13,455 bases of DNA from positions 1 to 13,455 of the forward strand of contig JBBSMX010000116.1 in assembly GCA_038232935.1 (NCBI GenBank). The letters run 5' to 3'. Within the stretch, counting starts at the first letter, position 1; each line of letters starts with the position of its first letter. The position numbers were made by a program, and so were the translations under genes. Source of the stretch: JBBSMX01 sp038232935. GTDB lineage: Bacteria; Bacteroidota; Rhodothermia; Rhodothermales; JANQRZ01. A model generated the notes under the pieces. It made no database searches. It had not been told where the DNA came from and worked only from the letters and a program-made list of their open reading frames with translations. Below, in pieces: positions 1 to 7,088 of the stretch.

Positions 1-501
1 CTCGTCGCCGACCCGAACACGGCGGACGGCGACACGCTGGACGCTTGGGCCGCCGACCTCGATAGTTACCCGCTGACCGACGCCTTTTCCGAGTACGCGG
101 CCCGAACGCGGTGGGCGCGGCAGAAGATGGAGGCGTGGACCAAGGCCGACGGCGAATGGATCGGACAGGCAGGCTGGAACGTGCTCACCCACCTCGCCTT
201 GCGGGACAGCCTGCCCCGCTCCAGCGGGGAGACGCGGACGGACGAGTTCTTCGAGCCGTACCTCACTCGCATCGAGCACTCTATCCACGGGATGAAAAAC
301 CGAGTCCGCCACGCGATGAACAACGCGCTGATCGCCATCGGCACGCGGAACGACGTGCTGGAGCGGCGGGCACTGGATGTCGCGGAGCGGATCGGGACGG
401 TGGAGGTGGACCACGGCGCGACGAACTGCACCACACCGGACGCGGCGGCATACATCGCGAAGACCCGCGCCCGTCAGAAGTCGCGGGCCACGTCGCGCTG
501 A
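1..501 (+). CDS. DNA alkylation repair protein (AlkD-like), 3' part only
   Basis: The frame is open from the first base and ends at TGA 499-501, so only the last 166 residues are present and the start lies off the window. The C-terminus carries VEVDHGATNCTTPDAAAYI, which I recognise as the conserved tail of the AlkD/COG4912 DNA alkylation repair family (HEAT-like alpha-helical glycosylases that remove N3- and N7-alkylated purines in the cytoplasm). Upstream, W-rich helical segments (WARQKMEAW, DGEWIGQAGWNVLTHLAL) fit HEAT-type helices. FEPYLTRIEHSIHGMKNRVRHAMNNALIAIG fits the usual late-domain region in which this family often notes that the enzyme must run a full set of helices before the VDHG motif. 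The next gene starts 30 bases downstream on the same strand, so the two may be cotranscribed. Family assignment is from recalled motif similarity; the catalytic residues of AlkD lie partly upstream and cannot be checked. Confidence 0.72.
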   Translation, partial: LVADPNTADGDTLDAWAADLDSYPLTDAFSEYAARTRWARQKMEAWTKADGEWIGQAGWNVLTHLALRDSLPRSSGETRTDEFFEPYLTRIEHSIHGMKNRVRHAMNNALIAIGTRNDVLERRALDVAERIGTVEVDHGATNCTTPDAAAYIAKTRARQKSRATSR

Positions 502-531
502 CGCATCCGGTCTCCCCTCCGACCTCGCCCT

Positions 532-2202
532 ATGCCTGAGCCTCCCGACACTGCCGAGAACCCCGCTGTGACTGCCGAGGACGAGGCGTCCAACGGGGAG
601 TCCGCCATCGAAGAGGCAGCCCGCGAGAAGTTCGGGCTCCGGCTCTGGGACCGACCTGCCCTCTACGTGGAGACGGCGGAGGCGGCCACGGACACGGAAC
701 TCCCGTTCTGGAGCGTCCTCCTCCTCTCGGGCGCCATCGCCACGCTCGGGCTGGCGCTCAACGCGACGGCCGTAGTGATCGGGGCCATGCTCGTGGCCCC
801 GCTCCTCGGTCCCCTCCTCGGCCTCTCCCTCGCCCTGACGGTCGGCGACGGCCGGCTGGCGTTTCAGACCGGCCTCACGATCCTGCTCGGGGCGCTCGGC
901 GTCATCGGCGTCGCGGCGCTCCTGACCCTACTGCTTCCTTTTCAGGAAGTCACGGCCGAGATCGCCTCGCGCACGCGGCCGACGACGCTCGACCTCGGCA
1001 TCGCCGTGTTCTCCGGCCTCGCGGGGGCCGTCGTGACGGTGTCGCGGGAGCGGCGGCTCTCGGCGTCGATTCCGGGCGTGGCGATTGCCGTCGCGCTCAT
1101 CCCGCCGCTCAGCGTGGCGGGGTTCGGGATCGGGACGGGGTGGCAGTGGCCGCTCATCAAAGGGAGCCTGCTCCTCTTCGGGGCCAACCTGGGCGGGATC
1201 GTGCTGAGCGGGATGGCAGCATTCCTCCTCGTCGGGATGCACCGGCAGGACGTCGTCGAGCGGGCGCGGCGGTGGCACCGCGAGGCCGACCTCCCCGGCC
1301 TCGCCGGACGGATCGGCCGGACCCGTCTGATCTCCAGGCTCCGCGTGTTCGCCTCGCCGTGGATGCGCGTCGGCCTCGTGCTCGTGTTCATCGCCGCGGT
1401 GTCTATCCCTCTCACGTCGTCGCTCAGGCAGGTGCTCCGCGAGACCCGCGTCCGGCAAGCGCTGGCGGCGGCGGCCGATGCGTTGCAAGCCGAAGGAAAC
1501 GCTTCGGTCCTTGGGCGTAGCGTCACCTTCGGGGAGGAGGAGACCCACGCGCAGTTCCGCGTCGCGGCGACCGAGTGGATCGGCGAGCGCGAGCGGCGGC
1601 GGATCGAGCAGGCGGCGACGGCGTCGGCCGGCGAGCCGATTACGCTCGCTCTCGACCAGATCATCGCGTCCAGCGACAATCTTTCGGCCCTCACCGATCC
1701 CCTGCGCTCGGAAGCCTCACGTGCGAACCTCAGCGAGTCCTCGCTGCCGGCGACGTTCGACCGGCTCAGCGGGCAGGTGGCGGACGCGCTCCACGACCTC
1801 GCTCTTCCCGATAGCGTGCGGCCCGTCGGGGCCGAGGTGATCGTGAGCGACGGGCCGCCTCGTCTCCGCGTGGCCTACGCCGCCCCGCAGCAGCTCCCGC
1901 CCGAGGCCGAGGCCATGGTGGCGCGGCAGGCCGCCGCCGCCCTCGGGCTCGATCCAGATGCCGTCACCACCGAAGCCATCGAGACCGGGCCGCGCGCGTT
2001 CCCCCCCGACTCGGCCCGGACGACTGAGCTGCGAGGCTTGCTCACGCGCTTCCCCACCCTGCGCCTCGTCGTCACCGCCGACTCCGCCGCGGTGGGCGAC
2101 CAGCGGCAAGCCCTCCTCCGAGCCGGACTCCCGGGCGATCAGGTGATTACTCGGACGGGGTCGCCGTCCCAGCTTCGCCTCACGCTCGTCGAGCAACCGT
2201 AG
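532..2202 (+). CDS. DUF389 (TIGR00341-like) multi-spanning membrane protein with long C-terminal soluble domain
   Basis: A 556-residue protein starting at ATG 532. A polar, acidic N-terminus of about 58 residues precedes a hydrophobic core. Membrane segments lie at about residues 60-80, 81-103, 111-135, 153-171, 180-200 and 209-236, with a seventh at about 279-296. The core holds the glycine/proline-rich stretches typical of DUF389, such as ALNATAVVIGAMLVAPLLGP (about 75-94) and IPGVAIAVALIPPLSVAG (180-197). DUF389 proteins are inner-membrane proteins of unknown function. Residues from about 300 to 556 form a long soluble domain, presumably outside the cytoplasm, longer than in the minimal family. 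Its last 60 residues (ELRGLLTRFPTLRLVVTADS onwards) loosely recall OmpA-like peptidoglycan-binding sequences, but this is weak. No Shine-Dalgarno sequence is visible. The stop lies 14 bases from the stop of the convergent receptor gene. Confidence 0.8.
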   Translation: MPEPPDTAENPAVTAEDEASNGESAIEEAAREKFGLRLWDRPALYVETAEAATDTELPFWSVLLLSGAIATLGLALNATAVVIGAMLVAPLLGPLLGLSLALTVGDGRLAFQTGLTILLGALGVIGVAALLTLLLPFQEVTAEIASRTRPTTLDLGIAVFSGLAGAVVTVSRERRLSASIPGVAIAVALIPPLSVAGFGIGTGWQWPLIKGSLLLFGANLGGIVLSGMAAFLLVGMHRQDVVERARRWHREADLPGLAGRIGRTRLISRLRVFASPWMRVGLVLVFIAAVSIPLTSSLRQVLRETRVRQALAAAADALQAEGNASVLGRSVTFGEEETHAQFRVAATEWIGERERRRIEQAATASAGEPITLALDQIIASSDNLSALTDPLRSEASRANLSESSLPATFDRLSGQVADALHDLALPDSVRPVGAEVIVSDGPPRLRVAYAAPQQLPPEAEAMVARQAAAALGLDPDAVTTEAIETGPRAFPPDSARTTELRGLLTRFPTLRLVVTADSAAVGDQRQALLRAGLPGDQVITRTGSPSQLRLTLVEQP

Positions 2203-2203
2203 A

Positions 2204-2218
2204 GACGGTCCGGCCGTC
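2204..2218. terminator. Possible short bidirectional hairpin between convergent genes
   Basis: GACGG, loop TCCGG, CCGTC form a 5-bp stem in the 14-base gap between two converging stop codons. The position suits a shared terminator, but the stem is short, it overlaps the receptor stop codon, and no T-run follows on either strand. The assignment is weak. Confidence 0.25.
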
Positions 2219-4370
2219 AGTTCGGCAGCAGCCAGAACACGCCGAAGCGGAGGCGCGGGCCGGGCAGGGGGTACACCGGCACGACGTAGCTCCCGGCGTA
2301 GGCGCGGCTCGCGAGCGCGTTCTCGTAGATCACGAAGACGGTCGCCCGCCCGCCGCCGATCCCGGCCTCGGCCAGCACGTCGAGCGTGCCCGACGCGTCC
2401 ACGGGCCGCGCGTCGACCGGGGGCAGGGCGAAGAGGGCCGTCGGGGCGTGGAAGCGGCGACCACGGAAGGCGGTCCACCCCCGACCGCGCACGGCGAGGT
2501 CGAGGTCGAGCGCGCCGTCGAAGAGATCGAGCGCACGGAAGCCCAGCCGAGCCGTGCCCCAGAACGGAGGCACCGCATCCGCCTCGCGCCGGTGGAGGTC
2601 CGAGTCGTCCGGGTTGAGGAAGGTGTGGGTGTTCGCCTGCGCCCGCAGGTAGACGCCGCGCGCGGCGCGGTCGCGCCAGCCGAGCCGGACCGTGCCGGTG
2701 ACGCGGCGGAACGTGCCCGCCGCCGTCACGAACGTGACGGAAGTGTCGGCGTCTGCCAGCAGCAGGCGCGGATCCGTTTGCTGGATGGCTTCCGCCCCCA
2801 GCCCGAGGTCGAACGGACCAAGCGCGACGTCCAGCCCTGCTTCGGCCACCAGCGTCCGCTCGTCGCCGAGCGGTGCCGTGGCCTGCACGATGTCGGCGAA
2901 GCCGTCATGCTCCATCGGCCCGTAGAGTGCCCCCGCGCGCCGCGCCGCCACGAACGCTTGCACGGCGTCCCCACTCCGCTCGACGCGCACGTCGAACGTC
3001 GGGAACGTCGTCCCCGAGCCGGTATGCACGCCTGCCGCCAGTCCCACGTCGAACCCGCCGAGGGCAAGCGAGTCGCCGACGGCGAGGTGGAGTGTGCCGC
3101 TGCTCCCGCCGTCGGGGAACGCGCCCGCCGCGTCCGTCTCGTCTGTCCAGCCCTCCGCCCGCACGCTCAGCCGGTGCGGCCCGAGCCGGAACGGCTGCAC
3201 CGCCCGGAAGCCGAACCGGTCGCCCCGCGCCTCCAGCGTGTCGGTCACGTTCGGCGACCCGATGGTGCGGAACGTCTCGGCCGTCCAGTACCCCGCCACG
3301 GTGAGCGGCGCGCCGAAGACGGGCAATCGGAGCGCTGCGGCGAGGTCGTTGCGGATCGTCTCGCGCTCGGCATTGGGGGCGAGAACGAGGGCGAGGTCGG
3401 GGTCGAACACGGTATCGAAAACCCCGGTGGGCGCGACGCCGCCCGGCGCGCCCGCGCGGTCGCGGCCGTGGCGCTCGGTGACTTCGAGCGAGAGCGCCGG
3501 CAGGGCGATCCCGATGCGGCCGATGGCCTGCCAGCCGCTCACGTCGAAGCCGGCGTAATCGCCGTCGGCCTGCCGGCCGCTGACGTGGAAGAGGGCATGC
3601 AACCGTGCCCGGTCTCCGCCGAGCCTGCGGACGAATCCGGGGCGGCGCGTCTGCCCGTGCGTGGCCGAGATGAACTGGATGCCGCCCCCGCCGGTCCGGT
3701 AGCGCAGCTCCGTCACCGGCACCGACGCCGCGAAGGCGCGGAGGTCCGCCTCGACGCCGGCCGGCGTGCCGTAACGCGGGGCGAGCCGCAGCGGCGCGAG
3801 CGCGTCGAGCGGTAGCAGCTCGAACGCGGGGCGGCCGGAGAACAGGTCCGTCGCCGGAATCCCGTCGAGGGTGAGCGACGCGCGGTGCGGGGCGAGGCCG
3901 CCGAAGGAGACCCCGTCCGCCCAGCCCGGCACACCGAGGTCGTAATGAAACACGCCCGGCACATCGGCCAGCAGCGCCGTGGCCCCGGCGACCGGCCGCC
4001 GCGCCGGCACGCCGCTCACCACGCGCCCCGACTCCGGCCCGCCGAATCCGACGGGCAACGGGCTCGGACGCCGTCGCGCTGTCGTGTCGGCCAGCGCCCG
4101 CAGCGAGTCGGCGGGGAGGGCGAGGGAATCGGTAGGCACCGCCAGCGTGTCCCCGACCACGGCCGCCGAGTCCGGCACCTGCGCGCGCGCCGCCGATGAG
4201 AAGGAGAGGAGAGTGAGGAGCGTGAGGAGAGTGAGGGTGAGAGGGGGAGAGGGTGCGGGAGGGAGAGGAACAGAGCAGAGGGAGCTATCCTCGTCGTCGG
4301 CGCTCATCCCACACGTTCCCCCTCTCCCCCTCCCCCCCTTCCCCTCTCCCCCCTTCTCAAAACCGTTCAT
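2217..4370 (-). CDS. TonB-receptor-like outer-membrane protein (plug plus beta-barrel)
   Basis: A 717-residue protein if it starts at ATG 4370, which overlaps the stop of the upstream deoxynucleoside kinase as ATGA; an in-frame ATG at 4307 (residue 22) is the alternative. A hydrophobic run of L and T (about residues 44-57) ends in SSAARAQ, a plausible signal peptidase I site after residue 63, so export is likely. With either start the n-region is unusual: long from 4370, acidic from 4307. A linker of repeated DSLALPADSL-type units (about 67-95) follows. A plug-like region (about 125-215) contains LLADVPGV and SLTLDGIPATDLFSGR, resembling the plug pattern in which a short name for the bound loop is followed by a hydrophobic strand. 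The rest is alternating amphipathic strands ending in RLRFGVFWLLPN, typical of outer-membrane barrels. It probably sits in the outer membrane as a receptor or porin. The substrate is unknown, and no clear TonB box was found. Confidence 0.7.
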   Translation of the reverse strand: MNGFEKGGEGKGGRGRGGTCGMSADDEDSSLCSVPLPPAPSPPLTLTLLTLLTLLSFSSAARAQVPDSAAVVGDTLAVPTDSLALPADSLRALADTTARRRPSPLPVGFGGPESGRVVSGVPARRPVAGATALLADVPGVFHYDLGVPGWADGVSFGGLAPHRASLTLDGIPATDLFSGRPAFELLPLDALAPLRLAPRYGTPAGVEADLRAFAASVPVTELRYRTGGGGIQFISATHGQTRRPGFVRRLGGDRARLHALFHVSGRQADGDYAGFDVSGWQAIGRIGIALPALSLEVTERHGRDRAGAPGGVAPTGVFDTVFDPDLALVLAPNAERETIRNDLAAALRLPVFGAPLTVAGYWTAETFRTIGSPNVTDTLEARGDRFGFRAVQPFRLGPHRLSVRAEGWTDETDAAGAFPDGGSSGTLHLAVGDSLALGGFDVGLAAGVHTGSGTTFPTFDVRVERSGDAVQAFVAARRAGALYGPMEHDGFADIVQATAPLGDERTLVAEAGLDVALGPFDLGLGAEAIQQTDPRLLLADADTSVTFVTAAGTFRRVTGTVRLGWRDRAARGVYLRAQANTHTFLNPDDSDLHRREADAVPPFWGTARLGFRALDLFDGALDLDLAVRGRGWTAFRGRRFHAPTALFALPPVDARPVDASGTLDVLAEAGIGGGRATVFVIYENALASRAYAGSYVVPVYPLPGPRLRFGVFWLLPN
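4197..4358. repeat. Low-complexity purine/pyrimidine tracts, inverted with respect to each other
   Basis: On the + strand, 4197-4284 is almost all purine with GAGGAGAGTGAGG-type repeats, and 4316-4358 is almost all pyrimidine. GAGGGGGAGAGGG at 4241-4253 is perfectly complementary to CCCTCTCCCCCTC at 4320-4332, a 13-bp inverted repeat separated by 66 bases. The block lies inside the 5' end of the leftward receptor gene: the purine part, read on the minus strand as CTC/ACC/ACT/CTC codons, encodes the hydrophobic core of its signal peptide. Confidence 0.75.
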
Positions 4371-5053
4371 CCTGCCATCTCGGGAAACAGCCCGTAGAGC
4401 CGGCCCTCGACGCGGCTCAGAATCTCGAACCGGTCCTCCGCCGTGTTCACGAAGTCCAGCTCGTCCGTCTCCACGATCAGCTTCGGGCCGAGGTCGTAGC
4501 GCTCGACCCAGTCCTCGTAGTGCGTGTTGAGCCGTTCGAGGTAGTCGATGCGGATGTTAGACTCGAAGTCGCGCCCACGCGACTGGATCTGGCGGACGAG
4601 GGTCGGGACACTCGCGCGGAGGTAGATCAGCAGGTCGGGCGGGCGGAGGTAGCTCGTCATGAGGGCGAACAGCTCCTGGTAGTTATCGAAGTCACGCCCG
4701 TCCATCAGCCCCATCTCGTGGAGGTTGCGGGCGAAGATCTCGACGTCCTCGTAGATCGAGCGGTCCTGCACGATGGAGTGCGGGGCGGCCTCGATGGCGC
4801 GCTGGTGGGCGAACCGGCTGGAGAGGAAGAACACCTGGAGGTTGAACGACCACCGCCGCATGTCGTCGTAGAAATCGGCGAGGTAGGGGTTGTCGTCGAC
4901 GCGCTCGTAGAACGCCTCCCACTTGAAGTAGCTGGAGAGCACGTGCGTGAGCGAGCTTTTGCCCGCGCCGATGTTGCCGGCAATCGCGACGTACTTCTTG
5001 TCGGGCGAGGCGGGCTCGGCCGTGGCGACGGGGGGCGTGGGGTTCTCCTGCAT
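4367..5053 (-). CDS. Deoxynucleoside kinase (dNK/dGK/dAK family)
   Basis: A 228-residue cytoplasmic enzyme that phosphorylates deoxynucleosides to the 5'-monophosphates for salvage, using a nucleoside triphosphate. The P-loop GNIGAGKSS is at residues 26-34. The ERV motif at 50-52 supplies the expected catalytic Glu (E50). WSFNLQVFFLSSRF (68-81) and the DRS motif (97-99, in VQDRSIYED) are the family's substrate-binding elements. SRGRDFE, further on, is in the lid region that holds arginines for phosphate binding. Length is close to the usual 205-230 residues. I chose ATG 5053 because the frame upstream of it is intergenic repeat sequence and the P-loop sits at the normal distance from this start. 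Whether it prefers dG, dA or pyrimidines cannot be read with confidence. The stop overlaps the downstream receptor start as ATGA. Confidence 0.92.
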   Translation of the reverse strand: MQENPTPPVATAEPASPDKKYVAIAGNIGAGKSSLTHVLSSYFKWEAFYERVDDNPYLADFYDDMRRWSFNLQVFFLSSRFAHQRAIEAAPHSIVQDRSIYEDVEIFARNLHEMGLMDGRDFDNYQELFALMTSYLRPPDLLIYLRASVPTLVRQIQSRGRDFESNIRIDYLERLNTHYEDWVERYDLGPKLIVETDELDFVNTAEDRFEILSRVEGRLYGLFPEMAG

Positions 5054-5084
5054 AAACCGGCGGTGCTGACGCGTGGGTGGGGCA

Positions 5085-5092
5085 GAAAGATA
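5085..5092 (-). promoter_or_regulatory. Candidate -7 promoter box for the deoxynucleoside kinase
   Basis: The minus strand reads TATCTTTC, one mismatch from the Bacteroidota -7 consensus TAnnTTTG, about 32 bases upstream of ATG 5053. No convincing -33 TTG element is seen. A similar TATCTTCG lies before the endonuclease gene at 11995-12002. Confidence 0.4.
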
Positions 5093-5146
5093 GGGGCAGC
5101 ACCCGGCCGGAGTCCCCCGTTTTTCGGGCGAAGCTTCCGTGGGTAC

Positions 5147-5308
5147 GCCCCCTCTCTGCCCTGCCGGGCATCTCTCCCCCGATGGGAGCGAGAACGTAAT
5201 GAGAGACGCCGCGCCATTCGTCTCGCCACACCGTTTCAGATCACGTCCCCTCGCCCCTCTGGGGCGAGGGACAGGCCTGCCCTGAGCAGAGCCGAAGGGG
5301 TGAGGGGC
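5147..5308. repeat. Intergenic repeat copy A
   Basis: A 162-bp copy of an element also present at 7089-7280 in the same orientation. Both begin GCCCCCTCTCTGCCC and end GAAGGGGTGAGGGGC, with most of the interior alignable. Copy A lacks about 27 bases that are present in copy B. It contains a small hairpin (CTCCC 5174-5178 / GGGAG 5184-5188) and a perfect 10-bp hairpin (CCCTCGCCCC 5248-5257, loop TCT, GGGGCGAGGG 5261-5270), followed by CAGGCCTG and CCCTGAGCAGAGCCGAAGGG. It lies between the kinase start and the lipoprotein stop and accounts for most of that spacer (5054-5347). The ends are weakly inverted (GCCCCcTC / GAgGGGC). No target duplication is evident. Confidence 0.85.
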
Positions 5309-5347
5309 TTTCACTACGAGCACCACGCCGTGCCGAGCGCAGCCCCC

Positions 5348-5923
5348 TCACTTTCTCACGAACGAGAGCGTCGTGAGGTCGTCGGCGAGGCGGACGGTGA
5401 GGAGGCTGTCGCGGATCGTGCCGACGCCCGCGAACTGCGTCGCGTCGTAGAGTTCGGGCGTCTCCACCGACTCTTCGAGATCCTCTTCGAGCATGTCCTC
5501 CGCGAGCTCCTCCGAGGTCTGGCCTTCCTCCACCCCCTCAGCCTCGACAAGGGCGGGGCTGAAGCGGATTTCGAAGCCCTGCACGGTGTACGGCCCCCTG
5601 CTCGTGGCCCGGTCCATGATCTGCGCCTCGGAGTCCTCCTCCTCGTCGCACACGGCGCGGGCGAGCACGTCGAGGTTGTAGCCCGCGGCGGCGTCGAGGG
5701 TGAGGGTACCCTTGGTGAGTTGCACCTCGCACTCGTCGACCATGCCGATGCGGCTGGGCAGCGGCACCTCGTTGACGGACACGAGGCGATACGCGCCGGC
5801 CACGGCGTCGGCGGCTTCATGGGCCGACGCCGGGACGGGGGCGGGCGGTTCCTCGGTGCTCGGCCCGCAGGCCGCGAACGAGAGCAGGGACAGGAGCAAC
5901 AGCGTGGGGCGGAGTCGGGACAT
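5348..5923 (-). CDS. Hypothetical acidic lipoprotein, lipocalin-like start
   Basis: A 191-residue protein. MSRLRPTLLLLSLLSFAAC gives a basic n-region, a leucine-rich core and a lipobox ending at C19 (FAAC), so it is probably a lipid-anchored envelope protein. After a Pro/Ala/Glu linker (20-38), AGAYRLVSVNEVPLP (43-57) recalls the first strand of small lipocalin-like or META-like barrel proteins, where a residue pattern Gly-x-Tyr-x-Leu-x-Ser-Val-Asn is common. The rest is predicted beta strands ending TLSFVRK. Residues 126-158 are extremely acidic (many Glu, few Lys), which suggests an inserted loop, possibly metal-binding. Cysteines 65 and 92 may pair. No function is assigned. It lies 55 bases downstream of the NDUFA9-like gene's stop. 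Confidence 0.65.
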   Translation of the reverse strand: MSRLRPTLLLLSLLSFAACGPSTEEPPAPVPASAHEAADAVAGAYRLVSVNEVPLPSRIGMVDECEVQLTKGTLTLDAAAGYNLDVLARAVCDEEEDSEAQIMDRATSRGPYTVQGFEIRFSPALVEAEGVEEGQTSEELAEDMLEEDLEESVETPELYDATQFAGVGTIRDSLLTVRLADDLTTLSFVRK

Positions 5924-5960
5924 GGTGGGTGGAGCTCGAAGAAGGCGGGGTCGGGGCAGA

Positions 5961-5968
5961 GCAAAATA
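5961..5968 (-). promoter_or_regulatory. Candidate -7 box for the lipoprotein gene
   Basis: The minus strand reads TATTTTGC, which resembles TAnnTTTG with one base fewer between TA and TTTG. It lies about 38 bases upstream of ATG 5923, in an otherwise GC-rich 55-base gap. No -33 element is seen. Confidence 0.3.
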
Positions 5969-5978
5969 CGGGGCGCGC

Positions 5979-7001
5979 CTACTCCTGCAGATAGGAGAGG
6001 TTCTCCGGCGTGAACGGGATCGCCGTCACGTCGAAGTCGGCGTAGAAGCGCTCGGAGTCGCAGGTGTTGCCTTCGATGAGCATCTTGAACTGGGCGGGCG
6101 AGATCGGCAGGAGCCCGACCTCGCCGGCCGTATTCACGAGCGTCTTGGCGAGCCAGAGCGGCTGGTGGATCTTCGGCTTCGGGCGCTTGCCCATCCCGCG
6201 CGTGATCCGGTCCACAGTCTCGTCGAAGGTGAGCATGTCGTGGCCGGCGACGCAATAGGCCCTATCGCCCTCGGGCGGCTCCATCCCGACGGCCTGCGCG
6301 AAGGCGTCCGCGACAGTCGTGACGTGGACGGGTTGGAGCGCGTACTTCCCGTCGCCGAGGATGGGGAGGATGGGGAACGGGCGGATGAGGGTGTCGGCCA
6401 GTCGGCTCGCGAACTCGACGCGCTCCCCACCGGGGTCGCCGAAGATGATGGACGGGCGGAAGATGAAATAGACATCGAAGGCGGCGGCGCGGACGATCTC
6501 CTCGGCCTGCCACTTCGTCGTCTGGTAGGCCGAGGTGCCGTCCGCCCGCGCCCCGTTCGCGCTCATGTGAACGAACCGGCTGACCCCCGCCGCTTTCGCC
6601 TCCTCGACGACCGTCCGCGTCCCCCGCACGTGGATGCGCTCGAACGTGATGCCCTTCGGCCTGTTCTCCTCGATGATGCCGACGAGGTGGACGACGGCGT
6701 CGCACCCGCGCATATCGCCCTGCAACGTGGCGAGGTCCGTCACGTCGCCGTAGACGACCTCGACGGCACCGCCGCGCTCCGGGGCGCGGGAGTCGGGCAC
6801 CGAGACCGCCGCGCCGGTGCCCATCCCTTCCACGACCGTCTCGTGCGACGAGTCCCCCTCCGCGACGGGTGCCGCGCCCGCGTCGAGCTGGTCGAGCGTG
6901 CCTTCGCGGAGGAGGCAGCGGACGGTGTGGCCGCGCTCAAGGAGCGCGCGGAGGACGTAGGTGCCGACGAAGCCGGTGGCCCCGGTGAGGAAGACGCGCA
7001 T
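5979..7001 (-). CDS. NAD(P)-binding atypical SDR, NDUFA9-like family
   Basis: A 340-residue protein with a Rossmann nucleotide-binding motif GATGFVG (residues 7-13) immediately after the first strand. CDAVVHLVGIIEENRP (100-115), FERIHVRGT (120-128), RFVHMSANGA (142-151) and YQTTK (159-163, the Tyr-xxx-Lys pair) are the ordered signatures of the complex I NDUFA9-like / epimerase-related atypical short-chain dehydrogenases. FRPSIIFGDPG (181-191) follows. These proteins bind NAD(P)H; many act in quinone-related or nucleotide-sugar metabolism or as stabilising factors, and the substrate here is unknown. The ATG at 7001 puts the Rossmann motif at the usual position, so the longer upstream frame is rejected. 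Between strand 2 and GDVTD there are about 45 residues (36-80) where I would expect roughly 15, an apparent insertion of about 30 rich in Ala, Gly and acidic residues. Confidence 0.83.
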   Translation of the reverse strand: MRVFLTGATGFVGTYVLRALLERGHTVRCLLREGTLDQLDAGAAPVAEGDSSHETVVEGMGTGAAVSVPDSRAPERGGAVEVVYGDVTDLATLQGDMRGCDAVVHLVGIIEENRPKGITFERIHVRGTRTVVEEAKAAGVSRFVHMSANGARADGTSAYQTTKWQAEEIVRAAAFDVYFIFRPSIIFGDPGGERVEFASRLADTLIRPFPILPILGDGKYALQPVHVTTVADAFAQAVGMEPPEGDRAYCVAGHDMLTFDETVDRITRGMGKRPKPKIHQPLWLAKTLVNTAGEVGLLPISPAQFKMLIEGNTCDSERFYADFDVTAIPFTPENLSYLQE

Positions 7002-7088
7002 GCGAGAGGGGGATGGGTGAGCGGAGAGGCGGCCGTTGTACGCGCGAACGTCCGGCAGGATCACCGGGCGTGGTGCCCTGCCGAACAT

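Noticed and set aside
2448..3815. 455-residue + strand frame opposite the receptor
   Set aside because: No motif; the minus frame has the plug and barrel features.
5054..5326. N-terminal extension of the kinase frame beyond 5053
   Set aside because: The extension is encoded by repeat copy A, and the P-loop position fits the 5053 start.
4253..6013. Long open frame on the + strand over the kinase and lipoprotein genes
   Set aside because: It is the antisense shadow of the leftward kinase and lipoprotein, with no recognisable domain; high GC makes such long frames common here.
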